Source: Pseudoxanthomonas spadix (GTDB lineage Bacteria; Pseudomonadota; Gammaproteobacteria; Xanthomonadales; Xanthomonadaceae). Taken from it: a stretch of 64,000 nt of DNA. Position 1 is the stretch's first letter; each line of letters begins with the position of its first letter. The notes beneath the pieces were generated by a model. The model did not search any database, was not told where the DNA came from, and was given only the letters and a program-made list of their open reading frames with translations. The stretch spans positions 90,180 through 154,179 of the forward strand of contig NZ_RDQN01000008.1 of assembly GCF_003703395.1 (NCBI RefSeq), in the 5' to 3' direction. Positions 38,394 through 46,467 of this stretch are shown here, in pieces. A program made the translations under genes and the position numbers.

Positions 38394-39557
38394 TCAGAGC
38401 GCCTCGTTGAACAGTTCCCGCCCGATCAGCATGCGCCGGATCTCCGAGGTGCCCGCGCCGATCTCGTAGAGCTTGGCATCGCGCCACAGCCGCCCGGTGG
38501 GGTACTCGTTGATGTAGCCGTTGCCACCCAGCGCCTGGATTGCCTGACCCGCCAGCCAGGTGGCCTTTTCGGCCGAGTACAGGATGGCGCCGGCGGCATC
38601 CTTGCGCGTGGTCTGGCCACGGTCGCAGGACTTGGCCACCGCGTACACGTAGGCCCGGCAGGCGTTGAGGCCGACGTACATGTCGGCCAGCTTGGCCTGC
38701 ATCAGCTGGAACTGCCCGATCGGCTGGCCAAACTGCTTGCGGTCGTGCACGTAGGGCACCACCACGTCCAGGCACGCGGCCATGATCCCCAGCGGACCGC
38801 CGGACAGCACCACGCGCTCGTAGTCCAGCCCGGACATCAGCACCTTGACCCCGCCGCCGACGCTGCCCAGCACATTTTCCTGCGGGACTTCGCAGTCGGT
38901 GAACACCAGTTCGCAGGTGTTGGAGCCACGCATGCCCAGCTTGTCCAGCTTCTGCGCGGTGGAGAACCCCTTGAAGTCCTTCTCCACGATGAAGGCGGTG
39001 ATGCCCCTGGAGCCGGCGCTGGCATCGGTCCTGGCGTAGACGATCAGGGTGTCGGCATCGGGCCCGTTGGTGATCCACATCTTGTTGCCGTTGAGCACGT
39101 AACGGTCGCCGCGCTTGTCGGCGCGCAGCTTCATGCCCACCACGTCCGAGCCGGCGCCCGGTTCGGACATGGCCAACGCGCCGATGTGCTCGCCGCTGAC
39201 CAGCCGCGGCAGGTAGCGCTGCTTCTGCGCCACCGTGCCATTCTTGCTGAGCTGGTTGACGCACAGGTTGGAGTGGGCGCCGTAGGACAGGCCGATCGCC
39301 GAACAGGCCCGCGAAACCTCTTCCATCGCCACCACGTGCGCCAGATAGCCCATGTTGCTGCCGCCGTAGGCCTCCTCCACGGTCAGTCCCAGCAGCCCCA
39401 TCGCTCCGAGCTTGGGCCACAGCGCGTTGGGGAAGCGGTTGTCCCGCTCGGCCTGCCCGGCCAGCGGGGCGATTTGGCCCTGCGCGAAATCGTGCGTGGC
39501 CTCGCGCAACGCGTCGATCTCCTCGCCAAGGCCGAAATCCAGGTGTTTGAAGTGCAT
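38394..39557 (-). CDS. liuA: Isovaleryl-CoA dehydrogenase
   Basis: The first gene of the liu operon. This 387-residue FAD enzyme oxidises isovaleryl-CoA to 3-methylcrotonyl-CoA. It begins [21 protein letters not shown], has [20 protein letters not shown] (FAD/substrate loop) and, importantly, the catalytic glutamate in [14 protein letters not shown] (about residue 247), the position used by isovaleryl-CoA dehydrogenases and not by most other acyl-CoA dehydrogenases. The start at MHFKHLDFG is chosen for length; an in-frame ATG 29 codons upstream adds sequence lacking homology features. Divergent from the TetR gene. Confidence 0.96.
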   Translation of the reverse strand: MHFKHLDFGLGEEIDALREATHDFAQGQIAPLAGQAERDNRFPNALWPKLGAMGLLGLTVEEAYGGSNMGYLAHVVAMEEVSRACSAIGLSYGAHSNLCVNQLSKNGTVAQKQRYLPRLVSGEHIGALAMSEPGAGSDVVGMKLRADKRGDRYVLNGNKMWITNGPDADTLIVYARTDASAGSRGITAFIVEKDFKGFSTAQKLDKLGMRGSNTCELVFTDCEVPQENVLGSVGGGVKVLMSGLDYERVVLSGGPLGIMAACLDVVVPYVHDRKQFGQPIGQFQLMQAKLADMYVGLNACRAYVYAVAKSCDRGQTTRKDAAGAILYSAEKATWLAGQAIQALGGNGYINEYPTGRLWRDAKLYEIGAGTSEIRRMLIGRELFNEAL

Positions 39558-39613
39558 GCCGGTGACGCTCCCGTCGGCCCCGTCTGCAGGGGTTGATCGC
39601 GCGCATGCTACGG

Positions 39614-39660
39614 CCGGACCATTTGGAAGTGAACCAATATTCAAAAATCTGAGGTAGATT
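39614..39660. promoter_or_regulatory. Candidate operator in the liuA-tetR divergent region
   Basis: Two overlapping inverted repeats lie in the 132-bp intergenic region: TTGG-N7-CCAA starting near 39624, and TGAA-N6-TTCA at 39630-39643 (TGAACCAATATTCA). The AT-rich region between the divergent starts is the most likely place for both promoters, so a TetR dimer bound here could control the regulator and the liu operon together. Confidence 0.55.
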
Positions 39661-39689
39661 CATACCATCGTCGTAGAGGCGCACAGACC

Positions 39690-40310
39690 ATGGCATACCG
39701 GCGCTCTGCGCTGATGGAAGAGCGATTGGCCGGAAACCGGGTTCGGATCACCAAGGCCGCCCGGCAGTTGGTGGCGCAGGGCGGGTTCCGCGGCGCGTCG
39801 ATCGCCGCGGTGGCCAAGGCGGCAGGCCTGTCCACCGGCGCGATCTACCGCTATTTCCCGTCCAGGGCTGCGCTGTTCGTGGAAGTGCTTGAAGAAGCGG
39901 TGCGGCGCGAGTGCGAACTGCTCACCGCCATCACCGGCGGTGCCGGCTCGGCCGAGCAACGGCTGTGCGCGGCGGTGGAATCGTTCACCCGGCGCGCGGT
40001 CGAGGGCCCCAACCTGGCCTATGCCTTCATCGCCGAGCCGGCCGATCCGCAGGTCGAAGCCGCGCGCCTGCTGGCCCGCGAGGCGTTCAGCGACATCTTC
40101 AAGCGCCTGCTGCGCAGGGGCGTGGCCTCCGGCGAGTTTCCCAGGCAGTCGGTCGAGGTGAGCGCCGCGTGCATCGTCGGCGCCTTCACCGAGGCGCTCG
40201 CCCATCCGGCGCCCAGGGCGATCCGGCGCATGGACAGTGGCAAGCGGATCGAGGCGATCGTCGAATTCTGTCGCCGCGCCGTGCTGGGACGGCCGCGCGC
40301 CACGGGCTGA
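39690..40310 (+). CDS. TetR family transcriptional regulator, divergent to liuA
   Basis: A 206-residue TetR-type regulator. The N-terminal helix-turn-helix is clear: RITKAARQLVAQGGFRGASIAAVAKAAGLSTGAIYRYFPSRAALF. The ligand domain (about 70-200) is helical and does not match a specific subfamily by eye. Its position, divergent from a leucine-degradation operon, suggests it represses liu genes and responds to a branched acyl-CoA. In many gammaproteobacteria this operon is governed by the MerR-type LiuR, whereas a TetR-type LiuQ is known from betaproteobacteria; this gene could be of that type. Confidence 0.88.
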   Translation: MAYRRSALMEERLAGNRVRITKAARQLVAQGGFRGASIAAVAKAAGLSTGAIYRYFPSRAALFVEVLEEAVRRECELLTAITGGAGSAEQRLCAAVESFTRRAVEGPNLAYAFIAEPADPQVEAARLLAREAFSDIFKRLLRRGVASGEFPRQSVEVSAACIVGAFTEALAHPAPRAIRRMDSGKRIEAIVEFCRRAVLGRPRATG

Positions 40311-40429
40311 GCCTGCGGCCAGAACACTCGCGCCGCGCGGCGTGGTGTCGAGGTCGCGCTGGGCCGGTCCACCCACAACGACCGCGAGTGGCAAGGCGTG
40401 GCCCGGCGCTCAGGCCGGGCGCTCGGGCC

Positions 40430-40762
40430 CTACTTGGCCGGTACCCGCTGAAACTCGTCGCTGCCGGTATTCAGGTGGCCGCTGGCCTGGTCGATGGCGA
40501 AGTTCACCGTCTCCCCGTCGTTGCTCACCTGCAGCACGCCATCCTTGTAGATGGCCGGGTAGTTCTCGGTCTCCGGCTTGCGGCTGAAGAACTTCGGGGT
40601 GGTGCTGCGGACCATGAACGACTCGCCGTTGCGCTCGATATCCATCGTCTCCTCCTGCGCCTGCACGTTGACCCAGTGGCCCACGAACTCCTCGCCCTTG
40701 GTCCTGGCGCAGCCGGCCACCAGCATCGTCGCGCCCAGCGCGATCCCCATCCACTTGATCAT
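40430..40762 (-). CDS. Small lipoprotein of unknown function
   Basis: A 110-residue protein with a short lipoprotein signal peptide (lipobox LVAGC, Cys18). The mature part is a small beta-rich domain with EFVGHWVNVQAQEETMDIERNG and SNDGETVNFAIDQASGHLNTG, looking like a lipocalin- or META-type small barrel. I cannot assign a function. It converges with the tetR gene. The gene upstream of it (at 40861) is on the same strand about 100 bases away and may share a transcript. Confidence 0.78.
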   Translation of the reverse strand: MIKWMGIALGATMLVAGCARTKGEEFVGHWVNVQAQEETMDIERNGESFMVRSTTPKFFSRKPETENYPAIYKDGVLQVSNDGETVNFAIDQASGHLNTGSDEFQRVPAK

Positions 40763-40860
40763 TGTCGTTCTCCGGTTTCGAAACTGGGGCGAGGATGGCG
40801 GCTGGGGGATGTACGCAGGGTCAAGGGCGTTTCCGGGAAATGAACAGCTCAGCCAGGGCG

Positions 40861-41742
40861 TTAGCGATACGGCCCCGGTCCCTTCCACACCAGCTGGCCC
40901 TGCTTGTAGACCTGCAGCATGGTGATGATCTCGCGCGAGTCGCCGATGCCCTGCATCTGCGGGTCGCCCGGATCGAGCGCGCGGCACTTGCCCGAGCCGT
41001 GCCTGAGCACGATGTCCAGGGTGCAGACCATGTAGTAGCGGGTGCCGGGCAGAGGGATGAAGAATTCCTTCATGCCCTGGGCCATCCAGGCGCGCACCTT
41101 CTCTTCGGCGCGCGGTTCGTAATAGGCGTGGTAGCCGCCGATCTCCAGGCTGGGGCCGCTGGCGCCCAGGTCGCGCTGGTTGCCACGATCGGTGGCGAGG
41201 CTGTCGGCCAGGCCGTCGTCCATGGACGTGTCGCGCTCCAGCAGGCCGGGCGGGCGGCCCCAGGTGGCGGCACGCCCGGGGCTGGGCGGCGGGTTGGCCG
41301 GCGCCTGCGCCTGCTGCGGCGTGCGCCGGGACTGGCTGGGCATCGACCAGCTGTCGTCGGCGGTGGTGGTGGGGATGTCGGCCTTCTGGTCGGGCACCGG
41401 GTCGGCCGGTCGCGGGACCAGGCTGGTCTGCAGCGGCGTGGTCGCCGGCTTGCGCTGGGCGAGGGGCTTGCTGGGCGCGACACGGGCCGGCGGGGCGGGC
41501 GTGGGCGGCGGACTGGGCGGGGCGTTGCTGGCCGGGTCGGTGCTCTTGCCGATGAACTCCATCTTCATCCGCCCGCCGCTGGCCGCGCCCTGCGGGGTGG
41601 TGAAGGTGGGCTTGGGGTCGTGCAGCAGGGCCAGCAGCATCAGCACGTGCAGCAGCGCGCTGAGCAGCGCCGCGATCCATGGCTGCAGGCGCTCGCTCCT
41701 GGGGTCGGCCTGGGGTCCGAGATGCGGCGACGCCTCGTTCAT
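40861..41742 (-). CDS. TonB-like architecture membrane protein of unknown function
   Basis: A 293-residue protein: cytoplasmic N-terminus, one membrane helix (about residues 22-42, WIAALLSALLHVLMLLALL), a long periplasmic Pro/Ala/Ser/Thr-rich linker (about 70-175, with PPSPPPTPAPPA) and a C-terminal domain containing GGYHAYYEPRAEEKVRAWMAQGMKEFFIPLPGTRYYMVC. This layout resembles TonB, but the C-terminal domain does not show the TonB YP-motif, and no exbB/exbD lie nearby. Two cysteines in the C-terminal domain (TLDIV-flanking and KCRALDPG) could form a disulfide. Function unknown. Confidence 0.72.
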   Translation of the reverse strand: MNEASPHLGPQADPRSERLQPWIAALLSALLHVLMLLALLHDPKPTFTTPQGAASGGRMKMEFIGKSTDPASNAPPSPPPTPAPPARVAPSKPLAQRKPATTPLQTSLVPRPADPVPDQKADIPTTTADDSWSMPSQSRRTPQQAQAPANPPPSPGRAATWGRPPGLLERDTSMDDGLADSLATDRGNQRDLGASGPSLEIGGYHAYYEPRAEEKVRAWMAQGMKEFFIPLPGTRYYMVCTLDIVLRHGSGKCRALDPGDPQMQGIGDSREIITMLQVYKQGQLVWKGPGPYR

Positions 41743-42149
41743 GCCACCAGCGCTGCGTCAGGGGTGCGGACCTTCATGTGGGGATGGACAGCGTGCAGCC
41801 GGTGGGGGTTTGACATCGTAGCGCGGGCGCGCGTGGCCTCACGTGTCGGTGGCGCGAGCGTCAGGTGGCAAGAACCCGTGGAGGTGCGCCGGCGCCACCA
41901 CGCCGGTGACGAACGGTCGATCCAGGTGCAACCAGAATCCGGCGCCTGACACTTTTGCGTCACACGAAGTCCAGCATGGACGCGGGTTGGAAGGCGACTT
42001 GACGAAAATTCGCCATAAAGGCGCGTCGTCGTCGTCTGTATCCATGGTCGAACCGACGCCCGCCACCTGCCTGCCTTACAATCGCCTGCTCAAGACACAC
42101 ACACCGGCTGCCGCGCCTGCGTCGCGGCGCATCAGGCGAGGAGACGGCG
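41743..42149 (+). other. aceE upstream region
   Basis: About 400 bases without a convincing gene; the small leftward frames here have poor start sites and no recognisable features. TACAAT at 42077-42082 is a plausible -10 element for aceE, with only a weak -35 (CGACGC, 17 bases upstream). No operator is recognised. Confidence 0.4.
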
Positions 42150-44843
42150 ATGAACTGGTTGAACGAGGTGCTGCAGAGTGATCCGGATCCGGCAGAGACC
42201 CAGGAATGGATCGAAGCGCTCAAGGCGGTCATCGACACCGAAGGCCCGCAGCGTGCGCATCAGTTGCTGGAAGACCTGGTCGAGCTGACCCGCCGTTCTG
42301 GCGCCTACCTGCCGTTCTCGCCGACCACCGAGTACGTCAACACCATCGCCCCGGCGCTGGAGGCCAAGTCGCCCGGCGACAGCGCGATGGAGTGGAAGAT
42401 CCGTTCGATCATCCGCTGGAATGCCATGGCGATGGTGGTGCGTGCCAACCGCAAGCCCGGCGACCTGGGCGGCCATATCGCTTCCTTCGCCTCGGCCGCC
42501 ACGCTGTATGACGTGGGCTTCAACCACTTCTGGCGCGCCCCGTCGGACAGGCATCCTGGCGACCTGCTCTACATCCAGGGCCACAGCGCCCCGGGCATCT
42601 ACGCCCGCGCCTTCCTCGAGGGGCGTATCAGCGAGAACCAGCTGGACAACTTCCGCATGGAAGTGGACGGCAAGGGCATCTCGTCCTATCCGCACCCGTG
42701 GCTGATGCCGGACTTCTGGCAGACCCCGACCGTGTCGATGGGCCTGGGGCCGCTCAGCGCGATCTACCAGGCGCAGTTCATGAAATACCTGGAGCATCGC
42801 GGCCTGATCGAGAAGTCCGACCGCAAGGTGTGGTGCTTCGTCGGCGATGGCGAGACCGATGAGCCGGAGACCCTGGGCGCCATTGCCCTGGCCGGCCGTG
42901 AAGGGCTGGACAACCTGATCTTCGTGGTCAACTGCAACCTGCAGCGCCTGGACGGCCCGGTGCGCGGCAACGGCAAGATCATCCAGGAACTGGAAGGCGT
43001 GTTCCGTGGCGGCGGCTGGAACGTCATCAAGCTGCTGTGGGGCTCGTACTGGGATCCGCTCCTGGCCCGCGACACCGACGGCATCCTGCGCAAGCTGATG
43101 ATGGAAACCGTCGATGGCGAATACCAGAACTGCAAGGCCTTCGGCGGCGCCTACACGCGGGCCAATTTCTTCGGCAAGTATCCGGAGACCGCCGCCATGG
43201 TCGCCAACCTGTCCGATGACGACATCTGGCGCCTCAACCGCGGCGGCCATGATCCGCACAAGGTCTACGCCGCCTATGACGTGGCAGTGAAGACCACGGG
43301 CATGCCCACCGTGATCCTGGCCAAGACGGTCAAGGGCTACGGCATGGGCAGCGCCGGTGAATCGCTCAACCCGACCCACCAGACCAAGAAGCTGGACGAC
43401 GACGCGGTGCGCCATTTCCGCGACCGCTTCAACATCCCCCTGAGCGACAAGCAGCTGGCCGAAGCCGAGCAGGTGCCGTTCTACCACCCCGGAGCGGATT
43501 CGCCGGAAGTGAAGTACCTGCAGGAACGCCGCGCAGCCCTGGGTGGCTACCTGCCCAAGCGCCGGCGCAAGGCCGACCAGTCCTTTACCGTGCCGGGCCT
43601 GGACAAGTACGAGCGCCTGCTCAAGTCCAGCGGCGAGCGCACCTATTCCACCACCATGGCCTTCGTGCAGACGCTCAACATCGCCCTGCGCGACAAGCAA
43701 CTGGGCCCGCGCATCGTGCCGATCGTGGCCGACGAAGCGCGCACCTTCGGCATGGAAGGCCTGTTCCGGCAGATCGGCATCTATGCCCCGTTCGGCCAGA
43801 AGTACAAGCCGGTCGATGCCGACCAGCTGATGTACTACCGCGAGGACCAGTCCGGCCAGGTGCTGCAGCAGGGCATCAGCGAGCCGGGCGCGATCTCCTC
43901 GTGGATGGCCGCCGGCACCAGCTACTCGGTGTCCAACGTGCCGATGCTGCCGTTCTACATCTACTACTCGATGTTCGGCTTCCAGCGCGTGGGCGACATC
44001 GCCTGGCAGGCCGCCGACATGCGTACCCGCGGCTTCCTGCTGGGCGGCACCGCCGGCCGCACCACGCTCAATGGCGAAGGCCTGCAGCACGAGGACGGCT
44101 TCAGCCAGGTCGTCGCCGGCGGCATCCCCAACGTGCGCAGCTACGATCCGACCTTCGGTTACGAGGTCACCGTGATCCTGCAGCACGGCATGAAGTCGAT
44201 GATGGAAGAGCAGAAGGACGAGTACTACTACCTGACCCTGATGAACGAAAACTACGCACACCCGGACATGCCGGCCGGTGCGGAGGAAGGCATCATCAAG
44301 GGCATGTACCTGCTGCAGGATGCCGGCAGGCCCAAGAAGGGCGAACTGCGCGTGCAGCTGCTGGGCAGCGGCACCATCCTGCGCGAGGCCATCGCCGCGG
44401 CCGAACTGCTGGACAAGGATTTCGGCGTCACCGCCGACATCTGGTCCTGCCCCAGCTTCAACGAGCTGCGTCGCGACGGCTTCGCCGCCGAGCGCTGGAA
44501 CCGCATGAACCCCGAGGCCAAGACCCCGCGCAAGGCCTACGTGACCCAGCTGCTGGAAGGCCGCTCTGGGCCAGCGATCGCCGCCACCGACTACGTGCGC
44601 GCCTTCGCCGACCAGATCCGCGCGTTCGTCCCCGGCCACTACACCGTGCTGGGCACCGACGGCTTCGGCCGCTCGGATACCCGCGCCAACCTGCGGCGGT
44701 TCTTCGAGGTGGACCGGTACTACATCGCCCACGCGGCGATTGCGGCGTTGGCCAAGGAGGGGAAGATGACGGGCAAGGATGTGGCCCGGGCGATCAAGCA
44801 GTACAGGATTGATGTGGAGAAGGTGAGTCCGGATGGGGCTTGA
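42150..44843 (+). CDS. aceE: Pyruvate dehydrogenase E1 component, homodimeric type
   Basis: AceE decarboxylates pyruvate with thiamine diphosphate and passes the acetyl group to AceF. The 897-residue protein has the length of the homodimeric enterobacterial-type E1. It shows GHIASFASAATLYDVGFNHFWRAP early, the ThDP-binding GDGETDEPETLGAIALAGREGLDNLIFVVNCNLQRLDGPVRG near residue 232, and LGTDGFGRSDTRANLRRFFEVD near the C-terminus. AGGCGAGGAGACGGCG precedes the ATG, a good ribosome site. No aceF or lpd gene follows, so the other subunits are encoded elsewhere; an intrinsic terminator closes the gene. Confidence 0.97.
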   Translation: MNWLNEVLQSDPDPAETQEWIEALKAVIDTEGPQRAHQLLEDLVELTRRSGAYLPFSPTTEYVNTIAPALEAKSPGDSAMEWKIRSIIRWNAMAMVVRANRKPGDLGGHIASFASAATLYDVGFNHFWRAPSDRHPGDLLYIQGHSAPGIYARAFLEGRISENQLDNFRMEVDGKGISSYPHPWLMPDFWQTPTVSMGLGPLSAIYQAQFMKYLEHRGLIEKSDRKVWCFVGDGETDEPETLGAIALAGREGLDNLIFVVNCNLQRLDGPVRGNGKIIQELEGVFRGGGWNVIKLLWGSYWDPLLARDTDGILRKLMMETVDGEYQNCKAFGGAYTRANFFGKYPETAAMVANLSDDDIWRLNRGGHDPHKVYAAYDVAVKTTGMPTVILAKTVKGYGMGSAGESLNPTHQTKKLDDDAVRHFRDRFNIPLSDKQLAEAEQVPFYHPGADSPEVKYLQERRAALGGYLPKRRRKADQSFTVPGLDKYERLLKSSGERTYSTTMAFVQTLNIALRDKQLGPRIVPIVADEARTFGMEGLFRQIGIYAPFGQKYKPVDADQLMYYREDQSGQVLQQGISEPGAISSWMAAGTSYSVSNVPMLPFYIYYSMFGFQRVGDIAWQAADMRTRGFLLGGTAGRTTLNGEGLQHEDGFSQVVAGGIPNVRSYDPTFGYEVTVILQHGMKSMMEEQKDEYYYLTLMNENYAHPDMPAGAEEGIIKGMYLLQDAGRPKKGELRVQLLGSGTILREAIAAAELLDKDFGVTADIWSCPSFNELRRDGFAAERWNRMNPEAKTPRKAYVTQLLEGRSGPAIAATDYVRAFADQIRAFVPGHYTVLGTDGFGRSDTRANLRRFFEVDRYYIAHAAIAALAKEGKMTGKDVARAIKQYRIDVEKVSPDGA

Positions 44844-44866
44844 TGCTGCGTTGAGGTGAGACCAGG

Positions 44867-44891
44867 AAAAGCGGCCTTCGGGCCGTTTTTT
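44867..44891 (+). terminator. Intrinsic terminator of aceE
   Basis: AAAAGCGGCC TTCG GGCCGTTTTTT: a CGGCC/GGCCG stem with a UUCG tetraloop, flanked by A and T runs, 23 bases after the aceE stop. Confidence 0.9.
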
Positions 44892-44942
44892 CTTCTCCTC
44901 AGCGTGGAGTCCGGCTGCTCCTTCTCCCCCGCCTGCGAAACA

Positions 44943-45138
44943 GGGGTCAGAGTGCACTTTCCCGAGCTGCTTTGACCTTGGGTGGTCGCCCGATGCGGGC
45001 AGCGGGTCCGGCGCGTCTGCCCAGTTGGTGTTCAATGGCTGCGCGGAAGCAGTCATTGCCCAGCGCGTGCTGGCGCTGCAGGTTGAGGCGAATGGCAGCG
45101 GTTTCGTCGGGATGGATGGCCTCCAGCACGAAGCGCCG
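44943..45138 (-). pseudogene. Shortest truncated copy of the REP-associated transposase (unit A)
   Basis: Encodes only the last 60 or so residues of the transposase (from about LEAIHPDETAAIRLNLQRQHAL to the terminal AARESAL). It begins with the same GGGGTCAGAGTGCACTTTCC end as the full copy, in which the stop codon is embedded, and homology stops abruptly at 45138. It differs from the full copy at a handful of positions, for example KVKAARESAL for KARAARESAL. It cannot be active. Confidence 0.9.
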
Positions 45139-45143
45139 AAACA

Positions 45144-45619
45144 GGGGTCAGAGTGCACTTTCCCGAGCTGCTCTGGCCTTGGGTGGTCGCCCGATGCGGG
45201 CAGCGGGTCCGGCGCGTCTGCCCAGTTGCTGTTCAATGGCTGCGCGGAAGCGGTCATTGCCCAGCGCGTGCTGGCGCTGCAGGTTGAGGCGAATGGCAGC
45301 GGTTTCGTCGGGATGGATGGCCTCCAGCACGAAGCGCCGGTAGATCTCCGTCCGCATATCGGCAGCGGCGATGGCGGTATAGCGCGGATGTGGCTGTACC
45401 AGCGCATCGGCCTGGCCGAGTCCGTTGCAGCGATGACTGGACCATGGGGAGTCCGCGGGATCGGCGACCATGCCGGCGCGGACCGGGTTGAGTTCGATGT
45501 AGCGGTAGCAGCGCAGCAGATAGGTTTCATCCTGCACCGGGCACGATTTGTAGCGGCCTTCCCACAACGTGCCGGTCCGTCGATAGTGATCGTTGATGTA
45601 GCGCACGTAGCGGCGACCG
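45144..45619 (-). pseudogene. Middle truncated copy of the REP-associated transposase (unit B)
   Basis: Encodes about 156 C-terminal residues (from GRRYVRYINDHYRRTGTLWEG to AARESAL) and lacks the N-terminal 80 residues with the catalytic HVH pair. It starts at the same GGGGTCAGAGTGCACTTTCC end as its neighbours. Homology to the full copy ends at 45619, where the next unit begins. It is a few percent diverged from the full copy (for example PADSPWSSH for PADFPWSSH). Non-functional. Confidence 0.9.
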
Positions 45620-45628
45620 AAATAGGGG

Positions 45629-46339
45629 TCAGAGTGCACTTTCCCGAGCTGCTCTGGCCTTGGGTGGTCGCCCGATGCGGGCAGCGGGCCCGGCGCGTCT
45701 GCCCAGTTGGTGTTCAATGGCTGCGCGGAAGCGGTCATTGCCCAGCGCGTGCTGGCGCTGCAGGTTGAGGCGAATGGCAGCGGTTTCGTCGGGATGGATG
45801 GCCTCCAGCACGAAGCGCCGGTAGATCTCCGTCCGCGTATCGGCAGCGGCGATGGCGGTATAGCGCGGATGTGGCTGTACCAGGAGGTCGGCCTGGCCGA
45901 GTCCGTTGCAGCGATGACTGGACCACGGGAAGTCCGCTGGATCGGCGACCATGCCGGCGCGGACCGGGTTGAGTTCGATGTAGCGGTAGCAGCACAGCAG
46001 ATAGGTTTCATCCTGCACCGGGCACGATTTGTAGCGGCCTTCCCACAACGTGCCGGTCCGTCGATAGTGATCGTTGATGTAGCGCACGTAGCGGCGACCG
46101 AGCGACTGCATCAGCGTCGACGCCGCGCCCGCGTGTTGGCTGGTCAGCAACAGATGCACATGGTTGGTCATCAGCACATAGGCATGCACGGCGATGCCGA
46201 GCTTGAGCGTCAGCTCCCGCAGGTCCTGCAGATAGCGCGTCCGGTCGATGTCGGCGAAGAAGCACGGCTGCCGATCATTGCCCCTTTGCACGATGTGCTG
46301 GGCAACACCGGGAAGATCCAAGCGGGGCTGGCGTGGCAT
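45629..46339 (-). CDS. REP-associated tyrosine transposase (RAYT, Y1/HUH family), full length
   Basis: A 236-residue transposase of the Y1_Tnp/IS200-related family. MPRQPRLDLPGVAQHIVQRGNDRQPCFF opens the domain, the HUH metal-binding pair is His60-Val-His62 in MTNHVHLLLTS, and the RRYVRYINDHYRRTGTLWEGRYKS block that follows (residues 82-106) holds several tyrosines, one of which should be the nucleophile. A C-terminal extension of basic residues ends AARESAL. RAYTs cut single-stranded DNA at REP hairpins and appear domesticated rather than classical insertion sequences. The stop codon lies inside the terminal repeat at 45625-45644. The frame is intact, so activity is possible. Confidence 0.93.
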   Translation of the reverse strand: MPRQPRLDLPGVAQHIVQRGNDRQPCFFADIDRTRYLQDLRELTLKLGIAVHAYVLMTNHVHLLLTSQHAGAASTLMQSLGRRYVRYINDHYRRTGTLWEGRYKSCPVQDETYLLCCYRYIELNPVRAGMVADPADFPWSSHRCNGLGQADLLVQPHPRYTAIAAADTRTEIYRRFVLEAIHPDETAAIRLNLQRQHALGNDRFRAAIEHQLGRRAGPAARIGRPPKARAARESAL

Positions 46340-46467
46340 GGGCGATCCTTCGCGCTACGGTTCGGCCAGCGTCACCCACCTGCCGCGCCCGTACGATCAG
46401 GCGACGACCCGAGCCCGGGTAGGAAAAGTGCACTCTGACCCCGGTTTTGGTCGTTATAGTTGCGTCC

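Larger units (their letters stand above)
44943..46442. repeat. Nested transposase array with constant ends
   Basis: The terminal sequence GGGGTCAGAGTGCACTTTCC occurs as direct repeats at 44943-44962, 45144-45163 and 45625-45644. One inverted copy, with one extra base, closes the array at 46422-46442 (GGAAAAGTGCACTCTGACCCC). The three units are about 196, 476 and 800 bases long; the two shorter ones are the constant-end portion of the longest. Each junction is preceded by CGAAAC or CGAAAT. Confidence 0.92.

Noticed and set aside
41739..42066. Two small leftward frames before aceE
   Set aside because: Short, overlap each other in different frames, no ribosome site and no domain; the region looks like a promoter-containing spacer.
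42132..45530. A very long leftward open frame (over 1,100 codons) covering aceE
   Set aside because: It is the antisense shadow of aceE and part of the transposase copies; composition is typical of a mirror frame in GC-rich DNA and it has no domain. aceE on the other strand is unambiguous.
44943..46442. CRISPR array or tandem-repeat array
   Set aside because: The repeats are a transposase terminus with fragments of coding sequence between, of unequal length; no spacers and no cas genes occur.
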